Assembly: GCA_964606895.1 (NCBI GenBank)
Contig: CAZSHX010000005.1
Span: 21,375-85,374 of the forward strand
Direction of reading: 5' to 3'
DNA length: 64,000 bases
From: CAZSHX01 sp964606895
GTDB taxonomy: Bacteria; Bacteroidota; Ignavibacteria; Kapaibacteriales; UBA2268
Position 1 is the first letter of the stretch; each line of letters opens with the position of its first letter. The position numbers and the translations under genes are program-made. The notes under the pieces are model-generated. The model made no database searches. It saw only the letters and a list, made by a program, of their open reading frames with translations, and was not told the DNA's origin. Of the stretch, positions 42,150 to 51,872 are shown piece by piece.

Positions 42150-43079
42150 CTTATCTTTGACACAACGGACGGAAAACCCGTATTCCTTATCGGTGTTGAA
42201 CCTGCTGATAGTGGCGTTAAGATCGTGCAAGTCCCTGTCCCATGCACCTGTAATTTTGTATTCCGACGAAGACCACCATTCGCCACCGTTCCCTATACTG
42301 CCGCACGTCCCACCGTCGACACGATAGCCGCAAGGAAGGGCGGAAAAGCCACTTGCGTTTGTTGCTCCTCTGTTTGGATTATTCCAGTGGCTCGTACCTG
42401 CTTCTTTTAGCTTACCTCCTTCATCTGTACCTCTAAAAGAGGCAATTTTGTCTGCCTCTGCTTGTGTCATTCCCAAACACATTTCTAATTCTTTCCATTC
42501 TTCATCGCTTGGTACATGCCACCTAGAAGGTGCTAAACTACGGTTGTCATTTACGGCATACCAGTTGTATAGCTTTCCGTATATTTTACCAATTGAATCA
42601 GAATTATTATAATAACACCAAGCACCTTTTTTAAAGGATTTCAGATTTACCCATGCAGTATCATCCCTTACTTCAGGAATTGAATCTCCATTTCTGTAGT
42701 GGTCAACATTGAGATTCTTAAGCATCCAGACTTGATTGCAGATTGTAAGGGGTTGCCATTGGTCAATATAAAAGATTAGGCTGTCAATACTGCTTATTTT
42801 GTAAGGTTTGGGATACGAAAAGATGTAAACATTTAAAGAATCATTTTCAAATTTGATACTTCCGATGATTTCAGTGGGGTAATATGCGATACGTGTATCA
42901 TCGTAATGAATTCTCATCACATAATTATTCTTTTTGTCAATTACTCCCAAACTTTCAATCTCGCTGAGATTGTACTGCTTTGTGCTTCCATCATTCAGAT
43001 AGAATTTAACCAGCGGCTCTGCCGAATAAAGGACAGCAGAGCAAAAGAAAATGGCGATGTAAAGAAATGAGTTTTTCAT
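42147..43079 (-). CDS. FISUMP-domain secreted protein, paralogue 3
   Basis: 310 residues. Signal peptide, the constant N-terminal domain (residues about 21-110, near identical to paralogues 1 and 2), FISUMP core (WMLKNLNVDHYRNG, LYNWYAVNDNRSLAPSRWHV, ECLGM-like helical insertion with TQAEADKIASFRGTDEGGK), and variable C-terminus (GFSALPCGYRVDGGTCGSIG, EWWSSSEY, AWDRDLHDLNATISRFN, GFSVRCVKDK). Its promoter is in module copy D. The variable codons end mostly in C or T. Confidence 0.85.
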   Translation of the reverse strand: MKNSFLYIAIFFCSAVLYSAEPLVKFYLNDGSTKQYNLSEIESLGVIDKKNNYVMRIHYDDTRIAYYPTEIIGSIKFENDSLNVYIFSYPKPYKISSIDSLIFYIDQWQPLTICNQVWMLKNLNVDHYRNGDSIPEVRDDTAWVNLKSFKKGAWCYYNNSDSIGKIYGKLYNWYAVNDNRSLAPSRWHVPSDEEWKELEMCLGMTQAEADKIASFRGTDEGGKLKEAGTSHWNNPNRGATNASGFSALPCGYRVDGGTCGSIGNGGEWWSSSEYKITGAWDRDLHDLNATISRFNTDKEYGFSVRCVKDK

Positions 43080-43109
43080 ATTAACCCAAAAAGATTAAAT
43101 AAACATTTT

Positions 43110-43182
43110 CAAATTACAACTTACGAAAATAAACTAACATCTCAAAAAAAAGCTGTCCTTTTTTCGGGGGACAGCCTTTTTG
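43110..43182 (-). repeat. Terminator-promoter module, copy D
   Basis: On the minus strand a terminator hairpin AAAGGCTGTCC/GGACAGCTTT (43149-43182) ends gdhA. TTTG (43146-43143) is 19 bp from TAAGTTGT (43123-43116), the promoter of FISUMP paralogue 3. Confidence 0.75.
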
Positions 43183-43205
43183 TATTAACGAATTGGGAGT
43201 TATTC

Positions 43206-44492
43206 TTATACCCAGCCGCGCATTTTAACAGCTTCGGCAACTCTGGAAATTGCAATCATGTAAGCTGAATCGCGCATATATATATTGCGTGTGTGTGCTA
43301 GTTCGGATACTGCATAGTATGCATCAGTCATTTTTGTATCAAGTTTGCTTAAAACTTCTTCTTTTGTCCAGTAGTAATTCATGTTGCATTGAACTTGTTC
43401 GAAATATGAGCAAGTTACGCCGCCTGCATTAGCAAGGAAGTCAGGAATCATCCAGATGTTTTTCTTTTTGATGATTTCGTCAGCTTCGGGAGTAGTTGGT
43501 CCGTTAGCACCTTCGACAATCACTTTGACGGAAGATTTGATTTTTCCTGCTGTTTCAGCATTGATTTGGTTTTCGAGAGCGGCAGGAATAAGGATATCAA
43601 CATCCTGTTCAATCCAGTCGCCGCCGGGGAGAATTTCAAAACCTAATTCAAGAGCTTTTGGTTTGTCAATTTCGCCGAAACGGTTTGTGATGGACATAAG
43701 TTGTTTGAAATCAATACCGTCATTTCTTTTGAATGTATATGATTTTTGGTCTTTATTGTCCCAGCAAGAAACTGCAATAGCTTTTCCGCCGTATTGTGAA
43801 TATAAATCGAGAGCATACTGGCTGACATTTCCAAAACCCTGGAAAGCGGCAGTAGTATTTTTAATATCAATTCCGAGTTCTTTCAAAGCTTCTCTCAGAA
43901 CATAAATAACACCATAGCCTGTTGCTTCGGTTCTGCCAAGTGAGCCGCCCATGCCGAGAGGTTTACCAGTGATTAAACCAGGGCTTTTCAAACCTGTGAT
44001 TTTTTCATATTCGTCAAGCATCCAAAGCATGTGCTGACCTGAAGTCATAACGTCGGGTGCCGGAACATCCTGCAAAGGACCAATACTTCTTACAATTTGT
44101 CTTACCCAGCCACGGCAAATTGCTTCCTGTTCTCTCATCGAAAGGTTGTGAGGGTCGCAGATAACTCCGCCCTTACCTCCGCCGAGAGGAATGTCAACAA
44201 CTGCTGTTTTCCAGGTCATCCACATGGCTAAAGCTCTTACTGTGTCAATAGTTTCCTGAGGGTGGAAACGAATTCCACCTTTGTTAGGACCGCGAGCATC
44301 ATTGTGCTGAACACGGAAGCCTTTAAAAACTTTGTAAGAACCGTCGTCCATACGGATTGGTATATTAAAATGCAGTTCCCTGTCAGGATTACGAAGAAGG
44401 TCTCGTGTAGCATTATCAAGGCCTAATTTTTCTGCGATAGCATCAAATTGCTGTTGTGCCATCTTGAATGGATTGAAAGATTCACTTGCCAT
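43206..44492 (-). CDS. gdhA: Glutamate dehydrogenase (Glu/Leu/Phe/Val family)
   Basis: 428 residues, hexameric-type GDH that interconverts glutamate and 2-oxoglutarate plus ammonia. N-terminal catalytic domain: FKGFRVQHNDARGPNKGGIRFHP, KTAVVDIPLGGGKGGVICDP (catalytic Lys), DVPAPDVMTSG (Asp). NAD(P)-binding domain: AAFQGFGNVSQYALDLYSQYGGK. Usual length. An inverted repeat (CTGTTAAG/CTTAACAG, 44525-44532/44565-44572) lies in its leader, and a candidate promoter TTTG-22-TAATTTG lies near 44578-44610. Confidence 0.95.
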   Translation of the reverse strand: MASESFNPFKMAQQQFDAIAEKLGLDNATRDLLRNPDRELHFNIPIRMDDGSYKVFKGFRVQHNDARGPNKGGIRFHPQETIDTVRALAMWMTWKTAVVDIPLGGGKGGVICDPHNLSMREQEAICRGWVRQIVRSIGPLQDVPAPDVMTSGQHMLWMLDEYEKITGLKSPGLITGKPLGMGGSLGRTEATGYGVIYVLREALKELGIDIKNTTAAFQGFGNVSQYALDLYSQYGGKAIAVSCWDNKDQKSYTFKRNDGIDFKQLMSITNRFGEIDKPKALELGFEILPGGDWIEQDVDILIPAALENQINAETAGKIKSSVKVIVEGANGPTTPEADEIIKKKNIWMIPDFLANAGGVTCSYFEQVQCNMNYYWTKEEVLSKLDTKMTDAYYAVSELAHTRNIYMRDSAYMIAISRVAEAVKMRGWV

Positions 44493-44524
44493 AAAAAAAA
44501 CTCCTAAGTTTGTAATATTTAAAA

Positions 44525-44572
44525 CTGTTAAGCTATCTGTTCAATTAGTTCTTAAAAAAATGAACTTAACAG
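44525..44572 (-). promoter_or_regulatory. Hairpin in the gdhA leader
   Basis: CTGTTAAG pairs with CTTAACAG with an additional GTTCA/TGAAC inner arm around a 7-nt bulge, 33-80 bp upstream of the gdhA start. Could be an operator or leader structure. Confidence 0.35.
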
Positions 44573-44768
44573 ATGTGCAAATTACGAATTAAAAAACAAA
44601 TAAAAGCAAATAATTTTCTGGATTGAGAAATAAATTACATAAAGAATTGTTTTTGTTAAAATTTAACAAATTTTATTAAATTTTCTTTGTTTTTAGCTTT
44701 ATTATTTTTAAATTATACTATATTATTTACAATAATATGAAAATTAAGTTGAAAAAATATAATAACGG

Positions 44769-47700
44769 ATGAATTTTATGAATAAAAACCTACTTTTTCA
44801 GAGGTATGCCCTATTTGTTAAGCTGATTATTGCTTTGATTATTTTGTTGTCAACGGAAATGTATTCCGCTTATATCTCAAATTTCCCAATTGCAATTAAA
44901 CAGCCTACAGGAGAGTCTTTTGATGTTCTTGCAACCGGAGATGAATTCTATAACTGGATTCATGATGCTGACGGCTTTACTATTATTCAAGACCCCCAAA
45001 CCGGTTTTTATACTTATGCACAAAAATCTGGAGATATTCTGATTTCCTCCAATAATATAGTTGGTAAAGCAAATCCAATTCAGTTGGGTATTCAGAAATG
45101 GTTGAAGTTTTCGGATAAAGCCATCAAAGAAAACATGAGAGAATTTATTAGTACAGTCAATATGCCTCGTCCTACACTCGATAATAAAAAATCGAGCAGT
45201 CTCCAATTCAACTCAGGCACAATTAATAATATTGTTACTTACATTCGTTTTTCGGATGAAGCAGAGTGGACAGATAACAACAGCACTTTCGATAATATGT
45301 TCAATGCCATGACGGGCAATTCAATGTATTCTTATTTTAAGGAAGCCTCTTATGATTTGTTGGGAATTGTTTCTACTTTCTATCCTACTCCACCGAGTTC
45401 GACCGTAATATCCTATCAGGATTCACACCCGAGAGGCTACTATCAGCCTTACAATGCTTCTACAAATACAATCGGTTACACAGGTGGGGATGGCGGCAGT
45501 ATGAGAAGGGACAGAGAGCACTCTCTTTTGGTTAATTGTGTTAATGCAATCAGCAGTCAGGTCCCATCAAGTTTGAATATAGATTTTAATAATGATGGTT
45601 ATGTTGACAATGTTTGTTTTATGGTTTCTGGTACTCCAGGTGCTTGGGCAAGTTTACTTTGGCCCCACAGATGGTCTTTATACTCCCAGACAGTCAATAT
45701 TAATGGCAAAAGAGTTTATGATTATAATTTCCAAATCCGTAGCATGACTCTCTCCAGCGGCAATGGCGTTTTGTGCCACGAAATGTTCCATACACTCGGT
45801 TCTCCCGATTTATATCATTATACATCAAATGGAATAGCTCCGGTGTACTCTTGGGATTTGATGGAGAATAATGCAAATCCACCTCAGCACATGGGTGCAT
45901 TCATGAAATTCAAATATGGGGGTTGGATTAGTTCTATTCCTGAGATTACAACGGCAGGTACATATACCCTAAATCAATTGACTCAGCCAACCGGAAATTG
46001 TTATAAGATTAAATCGCCCAATTCAACTACTGAGTATTTTGTAGTTGAATATCGGAAAAAATCAGGAACATTTGAAAACAGTATTCCCGGGAGTGGTTTG
46101 ATTGTTTACAGAATAAATCCCGCGGCAAGCGGCAATGCAGATGGTCCTCCTGACGAAGTATATATTTACCGTCCGGGCGGCACTACTACCGCAAATGGAA
46201 CTCCTGCCAATGCAAATTTCAGCAGTGATGTATCAAGGGTAGCAATTAACAATACGACCAATCTATCTGCCTTTCTTGCAAATGGTTCAGCAGGTTATCT
46301 GGATATTTCTGAAGTCAGCTCGGCAGGAACAACAATTTCGTTTAAAGTAGGCTTTGGTACTCCTACTATTCCCACTTTAATGCTACCTGCTAACAATTCA
46401 ACATTGGTGCCATTAAAACCTGATTTCTCATGGAGTGCCTTTACCGGAGCCACAAGTTATGCTTTGCAGGTTTCCCAAACAACAGACTTTGCAACAAAAG
46501 TTATAGATAGAACCGGAATATCCGGAACTACCTTTACACCAACTACTGATTTGAACTATAATGCCACCTATTATTGGAGGGTAAATGCCACAACAGGAAC
46601 CGGAACAACAGGTTGGTCGAATACTTTTACATTTTCAACAATACCAAGTATAAAAATTGATTCTATTGTCGGTACAATGTGTGCCGGTTATCCTTTTGCA
46701 GTTTATTACACTGCCGGAATAACGTTTAGTCCTATAAATGCTTTTACAGTTCAGTTATCAGACACTCTGGGAAATTTCAACAGACCGGTTAATGTCGGAT
46801 GGATTGCAAGTAATGTGTCAGGTGTGATATCTTGCCAAATGCCAGATACAATGCCGGGCGGCTCAAAATACAGAATGAGAATCTATGCAAATAATCCCGA
46901 AACTTATGGGATTAATAATGGAAAGGATATAACTATTACTCCTGCATTATCTCCTTTTGCTAACGGACTTCTTGAAGTTTGTGAATTCAGCACTTTACCT
47001 TATCAGACTTCAAACATTCCAAATGTGTCTGATAAATGGACTATTATTGGTGGTACATTGCTTGGGAAACCTGACTCTTCAATAATTAAAATTCAGTGGG
47101 GAGCCGCAGGAACCGGAAAAATTAAACTTGTAAAAAGAAGTGTTTTGGGTTGTACTGATTCTGTAACATTGACAGTTAAAATTAATCCGATTCCTACACC
47201 TGAATTCATAGGAAATTTGAATGTCTGTAAAAATTCAATTGAATTCTATACAGCCGATTTGGATGCTGACACAAAGAACATCTGGACTGTAAAAGGCGGG
47301 AAAATAATGAGCATAGTAAGCGACAAAATGGTTAAAATAGCATGGGATACTATGGGCAAAGGCAGTGTTACTCTCACTCAGATAATTGGTCCAACAAAAT
47401 GTTCAAGTGTTTTGACAAAGGAAATCATTATTGCTCAATTGCCGGACCCGGATTCAATTTCAGGCATAACTTCAGTCTGCCCGTTTAGTGAAGTAATTTA
47501 TCATTCAAATGCAAAAGCCGGAACTGTTAATTCATGGTTTGTTCAAAATGGAACAATAATCGGCAGTAAGAACTCAGATTCACTATTAGTTAGCTGGAAC
47601 ACTTCCGGCACAGGCAGTGTAAAATTAATCCAAACTTTGAATTCAACTGGTTGCAAAGATACTTTAATCAAGAATATTACAATCAATCCTGTTCCGGAGC

Positions 47701-48422
47701 CTTCCATCCAGGGTAATTACAAAGGTTGCTCAAATCTTGTCAGAACTTACAGAACAATTGAAGATAATTTAGTTGCAAATTTGTGGGAAGCAACAAATGG
47801 GCAGATTATAGGAGAGAATAATCTGGATTCGGTTAGTGTTATATGGGGCAATTCAGGAGCAGGCAAACTGTCGCTGATTCAGACAATTAAAAAGACCGGG
47901 TGCTTTGACACGACTACTTACGATATTGTTATCAATCCACAACCTCCGCAACCTACAATCTCCAGAACCGGAGATATACTTTCTTCGAGTGCATCTGACG
48001 GCAACCAATGGTATGCCGAAAATATTAAAATTGAAGGTGCTAACTCGAAAGATTTATCTCCGAATAAAAATGGCTCCTATAGTGTAGATGTAACATTATT
48101 TGATTGTGTATCCGAGCGGTCAACCCCTTATTCTTATATTAGCAGTAACGTTCAGGAAATTGAAATTATTGATGGTAAAGTGAGTATTCATCCAAATCCG
48201 ACAGATGGTATTATTAATCTGGTTTTATTGAACTCAAAGGATTCAAAAATCAGTATTAAAGTAATGAATTTGTTAGGTATCGGATTGATTACCAAAGAAT
48301 TGGCATTTCAGGAAACTGAGATTGAAAAGATTGATTTAACAATGCTCCCCGATGGAGTATATTCCGTTTTATTAACAATTGATGGGAAACAATTTGTTCG
48401 AAAAGTTATTTTGAGGAAGTAG
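44769..48422 (+). CDS. M6-family secreted metalloprotease with T9SS sorting tail
   Basis: 1217 residues: signal peptide (about 1-35), propeptide (about 40-150), and an M6 (immune inhibitor A-like) catalytic domain with zinc site HEMFHTLGSPDLYHY (His337, Glu338, His341) and downstream YSWDLMENN. Then a fibronectin-III-like domain (about 545-625, PDFSWSAFTGATSYALQVS), several similar 75-80-residue PKD-like repeats (about 740-1075, each with IxxxWxxxGxGxVxL and a C near the start), an Ig-like linker, and a C-terminal T9SS tail (VSIHPNPTDGIINL to VRKVILRK). It probably digests extracellular proteins. ATG at 44778 is an alternative start. Confidence 0.93.
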   Translation: MNFMNKNLLFQRYALFVKLIIALIILLSTEMYSAYISNFPIAIKQPTGESFDVLATGDEFYNWIHDADGFTIIQDPQTGFYTYAQKSGDILISSNNIVGKANPIQLGIQKWLKFSDKAIKENMREFISTVNMPRPTLDNKKSSSLQFNSGTINNIVTYIRFSDEAEWTDNNSTFDNMFNAMTGNSMYSYFKEASYDLLGIVSTFYPTPPSSTVISYQDSHPRGYYQPYNASTNTIGYTGGDGGSMRRDREHSLLVNCVNAISSQVPSSLNIDFNNDGYVDNVCFMVSGTPGAWASLLWPHRWSLYSQTVNINGKRVYDYNFQIRSMTLSSGNGVLCHEMFHTLGSPDLYHYTSNGIAPVYSWDLMENNANPPQHMGAFMKFKYGGWISSIPEITTAGTYTLNQLTQPTGNCYKIKSPNSTTEYFVVEYRKKSGTFENSIPGSGLIVYRINPAASGNADGPPDEVYIYRPGGTTTANGTPANANFSSDVSRVAINNTTNLSAFLANGSAGYLDISEVSSAGTTISFKVGFGTPTIPTLMLPANNSTLVPLKPDFSWSAFTGATSYALQVSQTTDFATKVIDRTGISGTTFTPTTDLNYNATYYWRVNATTGTGTTGWSNTFTFSTIPSIKIDSIVGTMCAGYPFAVYYTAGITFSPINAFTVQLSDTLGNFNRPVNVGWIASNVSGVISCQMPDTMPGGSKYRMRIYANNPETYGINNGKDITITPALSPFANGLLEVCEFSTLPYQTSNIPNVSDKWTIIGGTLLGKPDSSIIKIQWGAAGTGKIKLVKRSVLGCTDSVTLTVKINPIPTPEFIGNLNVCKNSIEFYTADLDADTKNIWTVKGGKIMSIVSDKMVKIAWDTMGKGSVTLTQIIGPTKCSSVLTKEIIIAQLPDPDSISGITSVCPFSEVIYHSNAKAGTVNSWFVQNGTIIGSKNSDSLLVSWNTSGTGSVKLIQTLNSTGCKDTLIKNITINPVPEPSIQGNYKGCSNLVRTYRTIEDNLVANLWEATNGQIIGENNLDSVSVIWGNSGAGKLSLIQTIKKTGCFDTTTYDIVINPQPPQPTISRTGDILSSSASDGNQWYAENIKIEGANSKDLSPNKNGSYSVDVTLFDCVSERSTPYSYISSNVQEIEIIDGKVSIHPNPTDGIINLVLLNSKDSKISIKVMNLLGIGLITKELAFQETEIEKIDLTMLPDGVYSVLLTIDGKQFVRKVILRK

Positions 48423-48519
48423 ATACTTTCTTCGGAAAAGCTGGGATTTTTTATAATAAGTTGTTCTGTTTATTGTCATTTTATGTTTGACGAAAATCTT
48501 TCTATATTCATTATAGATG

Positions 48520-48545
48520 TGATTTTCCTTGTAACTTTGAATAAC
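48520..48545 (+). promoter_or_regulatory. Possible promoter of the propeller gene
   Basis: TAACTTTG fits the -7 consensus about 55 bp before ATG 48595, but I see no TTTG at the proper spacing upstream. Confidence 0.3.
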
Positions 48546-48594
48546 GAAGAATTAAGCTAATGAAAATATTTTTATATTTATATAAGGGGGAAAT

Positions 48595-51500
48595 ATGAGA
48601 AGCTTAAACATTAAGAATGTATTAATTAGTTTAGGTGTTTTTCTAACTTTAACTTTAGGAGCTACAGCTCAAACATGGGTGAAACATTCGACAGATGTTC
48701 CGCCGGGCTGTGTACTTACTTTGTATGCTAATGGCACAAATATATATGCGGGAACTTATGGTGAAGGTGTGTTTTTTACAACAAACAACGGCACCAATTG
48801 GTCAAACATCAAAGGTTCCTTGCCAAATACTTATGTGTCTGCGGTTCATGTCGTTGACACCAATTTATTTGTGGGTACAGGATATTTTGGTGTTTACCGT
48901 TCGAATAACAATGGTGTTGATTGGTCTGCTCAAAATGCAGGATTAAGCAACAGATATGTTCAAGCGTTTGCAAATTTTGGCACAAGAGTGTTTGCCGGCA
49001 CAAGAAGAGGCGGAGTATTCAGAACAATTAATAACGCGGCAAGCTGGGTTTCATCAAGCTCAGGATTACCGTCTAATTGCGATGTAAGGTGTCTGGTAAT
49101 CCGTGGTACTGTGATTTTTGCTGGAACCGATACGGGTATTTATTCTTCTGTTGATAGTGGTGCAACATGGACAGAATCAAACGGAGGACTTCCTTCTTAT
49201 GATGTAACTGCTTTGCTTCAAAGAGGAGGAAGTCTTTATACTTGTGTTTACGGCTCAGGTGTTCATAAATCAACTAATGGCGGTAGAGACTGGACTCCGA
49301 TTAATTCGGGATTAACATCCTATAATGTCACTTCACTTTGCTCAATATCAAGCAATCTCTATGTCGGTACTGAAGGAAGCGGTGTTTTTCTAACCACAAA
49401 TGACGGAGCGGGATGGAACAATATAAGTTCCACAATATCTAATGATTACGTTAATTGTCTTTTATCGCTTGGGAATAATGTTTTTGCAGGTACGTTGTAT
49501 GGTCCCGGGGGAGGTGTTTGCATGACTGCCGATAATAATGATAATTGGCAGTATCTCAATTCTGGATTTTCCAATTACGGGAAAATTAATTCCTTCGTTG
49601 TTGCAGGTACAAGTACATTTGCGGGAGGAGAAGGCGGAATTGCCCATTCAACAAATAATGGACTGACATGGACAATCGCAAATTCAGGCATGGCATCGAA
49701 TATTGTTGTTAATTCCCTGAATGTTAAAGGCTCAAGTATTCTTGCCGGAACAGATTTCAAAGGGCTTTATATTTCTACAAATAATGGTGGAGCATGGGTT
49801 CAGGCAAATAACGGATTTCATCTTAATCCGATAATCAGGAGTATAGTTATTAATGGACCTGATATATTTATCGGGAGTGATACAGGAATGTACGTTTCAA
49901 CCAATAATGGCGGAAGTTGGTCAGCTTATAGCAATGGCTTAACTAATAAGAACATTTATTCGCTTACTTTTCTTGATACTGTCCTATTTGCCGGAACTTC
50001 GAATGCGGTTTATAAATCAATGAACAGAGGTACTTCATGGGTTTCTTCATCAACGGGTCTTCCTTCATTGCCTGTGAACTTTCTTCTTACCAAAGGAATA
50101 AATGTATTCGCATCGGTCGAGGGTGGAGGAGTTTTTATGACTTCCAATGGAGGTCAGAACTGGACCGGCGTGAATTCAGGGTTGGGTGATTTAAATGTCA
50201 GAAGTTTGTATTCTTATGGTTCAGCCGTATTTGCAGGAACTTTAAACGGCGTTTTTGTTACAGTAAACAATGGCGATAACTGGACATATTTACCAAATAC
50301 AGGATTAACAAACAACAATATTCAATCTTTGGGATATGCCGATACAACATTGCTTGCAGGAACAATCGGAGGCGGAGTGTTTCATCTTGACCTTTCATCA
50401 ATTATTTTGACGGGTACACTTCAAAAGAATGCTTACTGCACAACTAATCAATTGCAAGTACCGGTTCTGGCTATTGGTACTTTTAATGCAGGCAATATTT
50501 TCACAGCTGAACTTTCGGATACGATTGGTAATTTCGGAAATCCAATAAGTATTGGCACACTGAATTCAATTGTTTCAGGCAATATAACAGCCACAATTCC
50601 TCCGGGAGTGGTCAAAGGTACTCAGTATCGTATTCGCGTTAAAAGTACAAATCCTGTTTTAATTGCACAGGATAATCAAAAGGACTTTTCGATCAACCCG
50701 ATTCCTACCGTTACACTTTCTCCATTTGACAGTGTATGTGCAAGTGCTCCTGCATTTGATTTAACCGGTGGTTTGCCTGCAGGCGGTTCATATACCGGAT
50801 TAGGAGTATCGCTCGGCAAATTTAATCCTGCAACTGTCGGTCCCGGTTTGCAGACTATAACTTACACTTACAACGACCCGAACGGCTGTTCAAATTCGGC
50901 TTCAAGACAGATCTCGGTACTTACTGTTCCATTTATTTTACAGGACTCTTTGACTTCTGTCTGTGTTTATGCTCCTTTAGTTGATTTGACAGTTGGTGTG
51001 ACACCGACAGGAGGTGTTTTTTCAGGCAACGGAGTTTCAAATGGTAAATTCAATCCCACTGTGGCTGGAGCCGGAACTCATGTTTTGAAGTATTCTGTTG
51101 TTGGTTCTAATGGATGCTCGAATACTGCATTCAGAACAATTAAAGTTAATCCTAAACCCAGTTTGGTTTTATCCAATTTCCAGGATGTTTGTGTTGATAC
51201 ACCGCCGTTTGATATACAGGGTGGATTCCCTGCAGGTGGAACTTATTCAGGTTCGGGAGTTATCAGCAATAAATTTTATCCTGCATTATCAGGTATCGGA
51301 AATATTCCTATTACTTACAGATTTAAAGATGCAAACGGATGTGAAGACTCCATTTCAAAATCAATTCATGTTTATCCCATACCTCAGAAGCCAACAATAA
51401 CACGAGGCGGAGATGAACTTGCGGCAAGCTCGGCTCAAACATATAAATGGTATTATAAAGATGAAGTTATACCCGGTGCAACAACCCAGTACTTTAAGCC

Positions 51501-51861
51501 TGATAAAATCGGGTTTTATAAGGTTGAAGTACAGGATGCATTCGGATGTTCGGCACTTTCCGATCCTTTCTATTTTTCCGGAACGGCAGTTCATGACGTA
51601 ACCAATTTTGAATTTGGAATTATTTATCCAAATCCAAGCAAAGGTATATTCAACATTAAAATTGGTGACCTCAATCTGAAAGAGCTTGAAATTAATGTCA
51701 AGGATATTCTTGGGAATAGCATTTATCAAAGGAACGTAGTTATGTTGGGTGATTCTGATGAAAAGATTGACATTTCCTCAGTGCCTTCCGGAATTTACAT
51801 TCTGGAAATTATCGCAGGCGAGAAGCGTTTTGTTGGAAAAATAGTTAAGAACAATGAATAA
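48595..51861 (+). CDS. Secreted beta-propeller protein with T9SS sorting tail
   Basis: 1088 residues. Signal peptide (1-26), then about 14 repeats of roughly 42 residues (30-600) with TNNGxxWxxxxxGL..VxxL and VFAGTxxGGVF motifs, matching BNR/sortilin-like or Ycf48-like beta-propellers. Then three repeats of about 80 residues (about 690-955) with LSPFDSVCASAPAFDLTGG and GVSxGKFNPA motifs, as in gliding/adhesin repeats, and a T9SS tail (FGIIYPNPSKGIFNIKI to KRFVGKIVKNNE). Probable surface adhesin or scaffold. The SD sequence GGGG(A)AA precedes ATG. pgpH-like gene starts 11 bp downstream. Confidence 0.87.
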   Translation: MRSLNIKNVLISLGVFLTLTLGATAQTWVKHSTDVPPGCVLTLYANGTNIYAGTYGEGVFFTTNNGTNWSNIKGSLPNTYVSAVHVVDTNLFVGTGYFGVYRSNNNGVDWSAQNAGLSNRYVQAFANFGTRVFAGTRRGGVFRTINNAASWVSSSSGLPSNCDVRCLVIRGTVIFAGTDTGIYSSVDSGATWTESNGGLPSYDVTALLQRGGSLYTCVYGSGVHKSTNGGRDWTPINSGLTSYNVTSLCSISSNLYVGTEGSGVFLTTNDGAGWNNISSTISNDYVNCLLSLGNNVFAGTLYGPGGGVCMTADNNDNWQYLNSGFSNYGKINSFVVAGTSTFAGGEGGIAHSTNNGLTWTIANSGMASNIVVNSLNVKGSSILAGTDFKGLYISTNNGGAWVQANNGFHLNPIIRSIVINGPDIFIGSDTGMYVSTNNGGSWSAYSNGLTNKNIYSLTFLDTVLFAGTSNAVYKSMNRGTSWVSSSTGLPSLPVNFLLTKGINVFASVEGGGVFMTSNGGQNWTGVNSGLGDLNVRSLYSYGSAVFAGTLNGVFVTVNNGDNWTYLPNTGLTNNNIQSLGYADTTLLAGTIGGGVFHLDLSSIILTGTLQKNAYCTTNQLQVPVLAIGTFNAGNIFTAELSDTIGNFGNPISIGTLNSIVSGNITATIPPGVVKGTQYRIRVKSTNPVLIAQDNQKDFSINPIPTVTLSPFDSVCASAPAFDLTGGLPAGGSYTGLGVSLGKFNPATVGPGLQTITYTYNDPNGCSNSASRQISVLTVPFILQDSLTSVCVYAPLVDLTVGVTPTGGVFSGNGVSNGKFNPTVAGAGTHVLKYSVVGSNGCSNTAFRTIKVNPKPSLVLSNFQDVCVDTPPFDIQGGFPAGGTYSGSGVISNKFYPALSGIGNIPITYRFKDANGCEDSISKSIHVYPIPQKPTITRGGDELAASSAQTYKWYYKDEVIPGATTQYFKPDKIGFYKVEVQDAFGCSALSDPFYFSGTAVHDVTNFEFGIIYPNPSKGIFNIKIGDLNLKELEINVKDILGNSIYQRNVVMLGDSDEKIDISSVPSGIYILEIIAGEKRFVGKIVKNNE

Positions 51862-51872
51862 AAATATTTAAT

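Noticed and set aside
42147..43079. Template repeat or reverse transcriptase of a DGR near the FISUMP genes
   Set aside because: No RT motif (YxDD or SQ type) and no AAC-rich non-coding copy of the variable region was found in any frame or intergenic stretch of the window.
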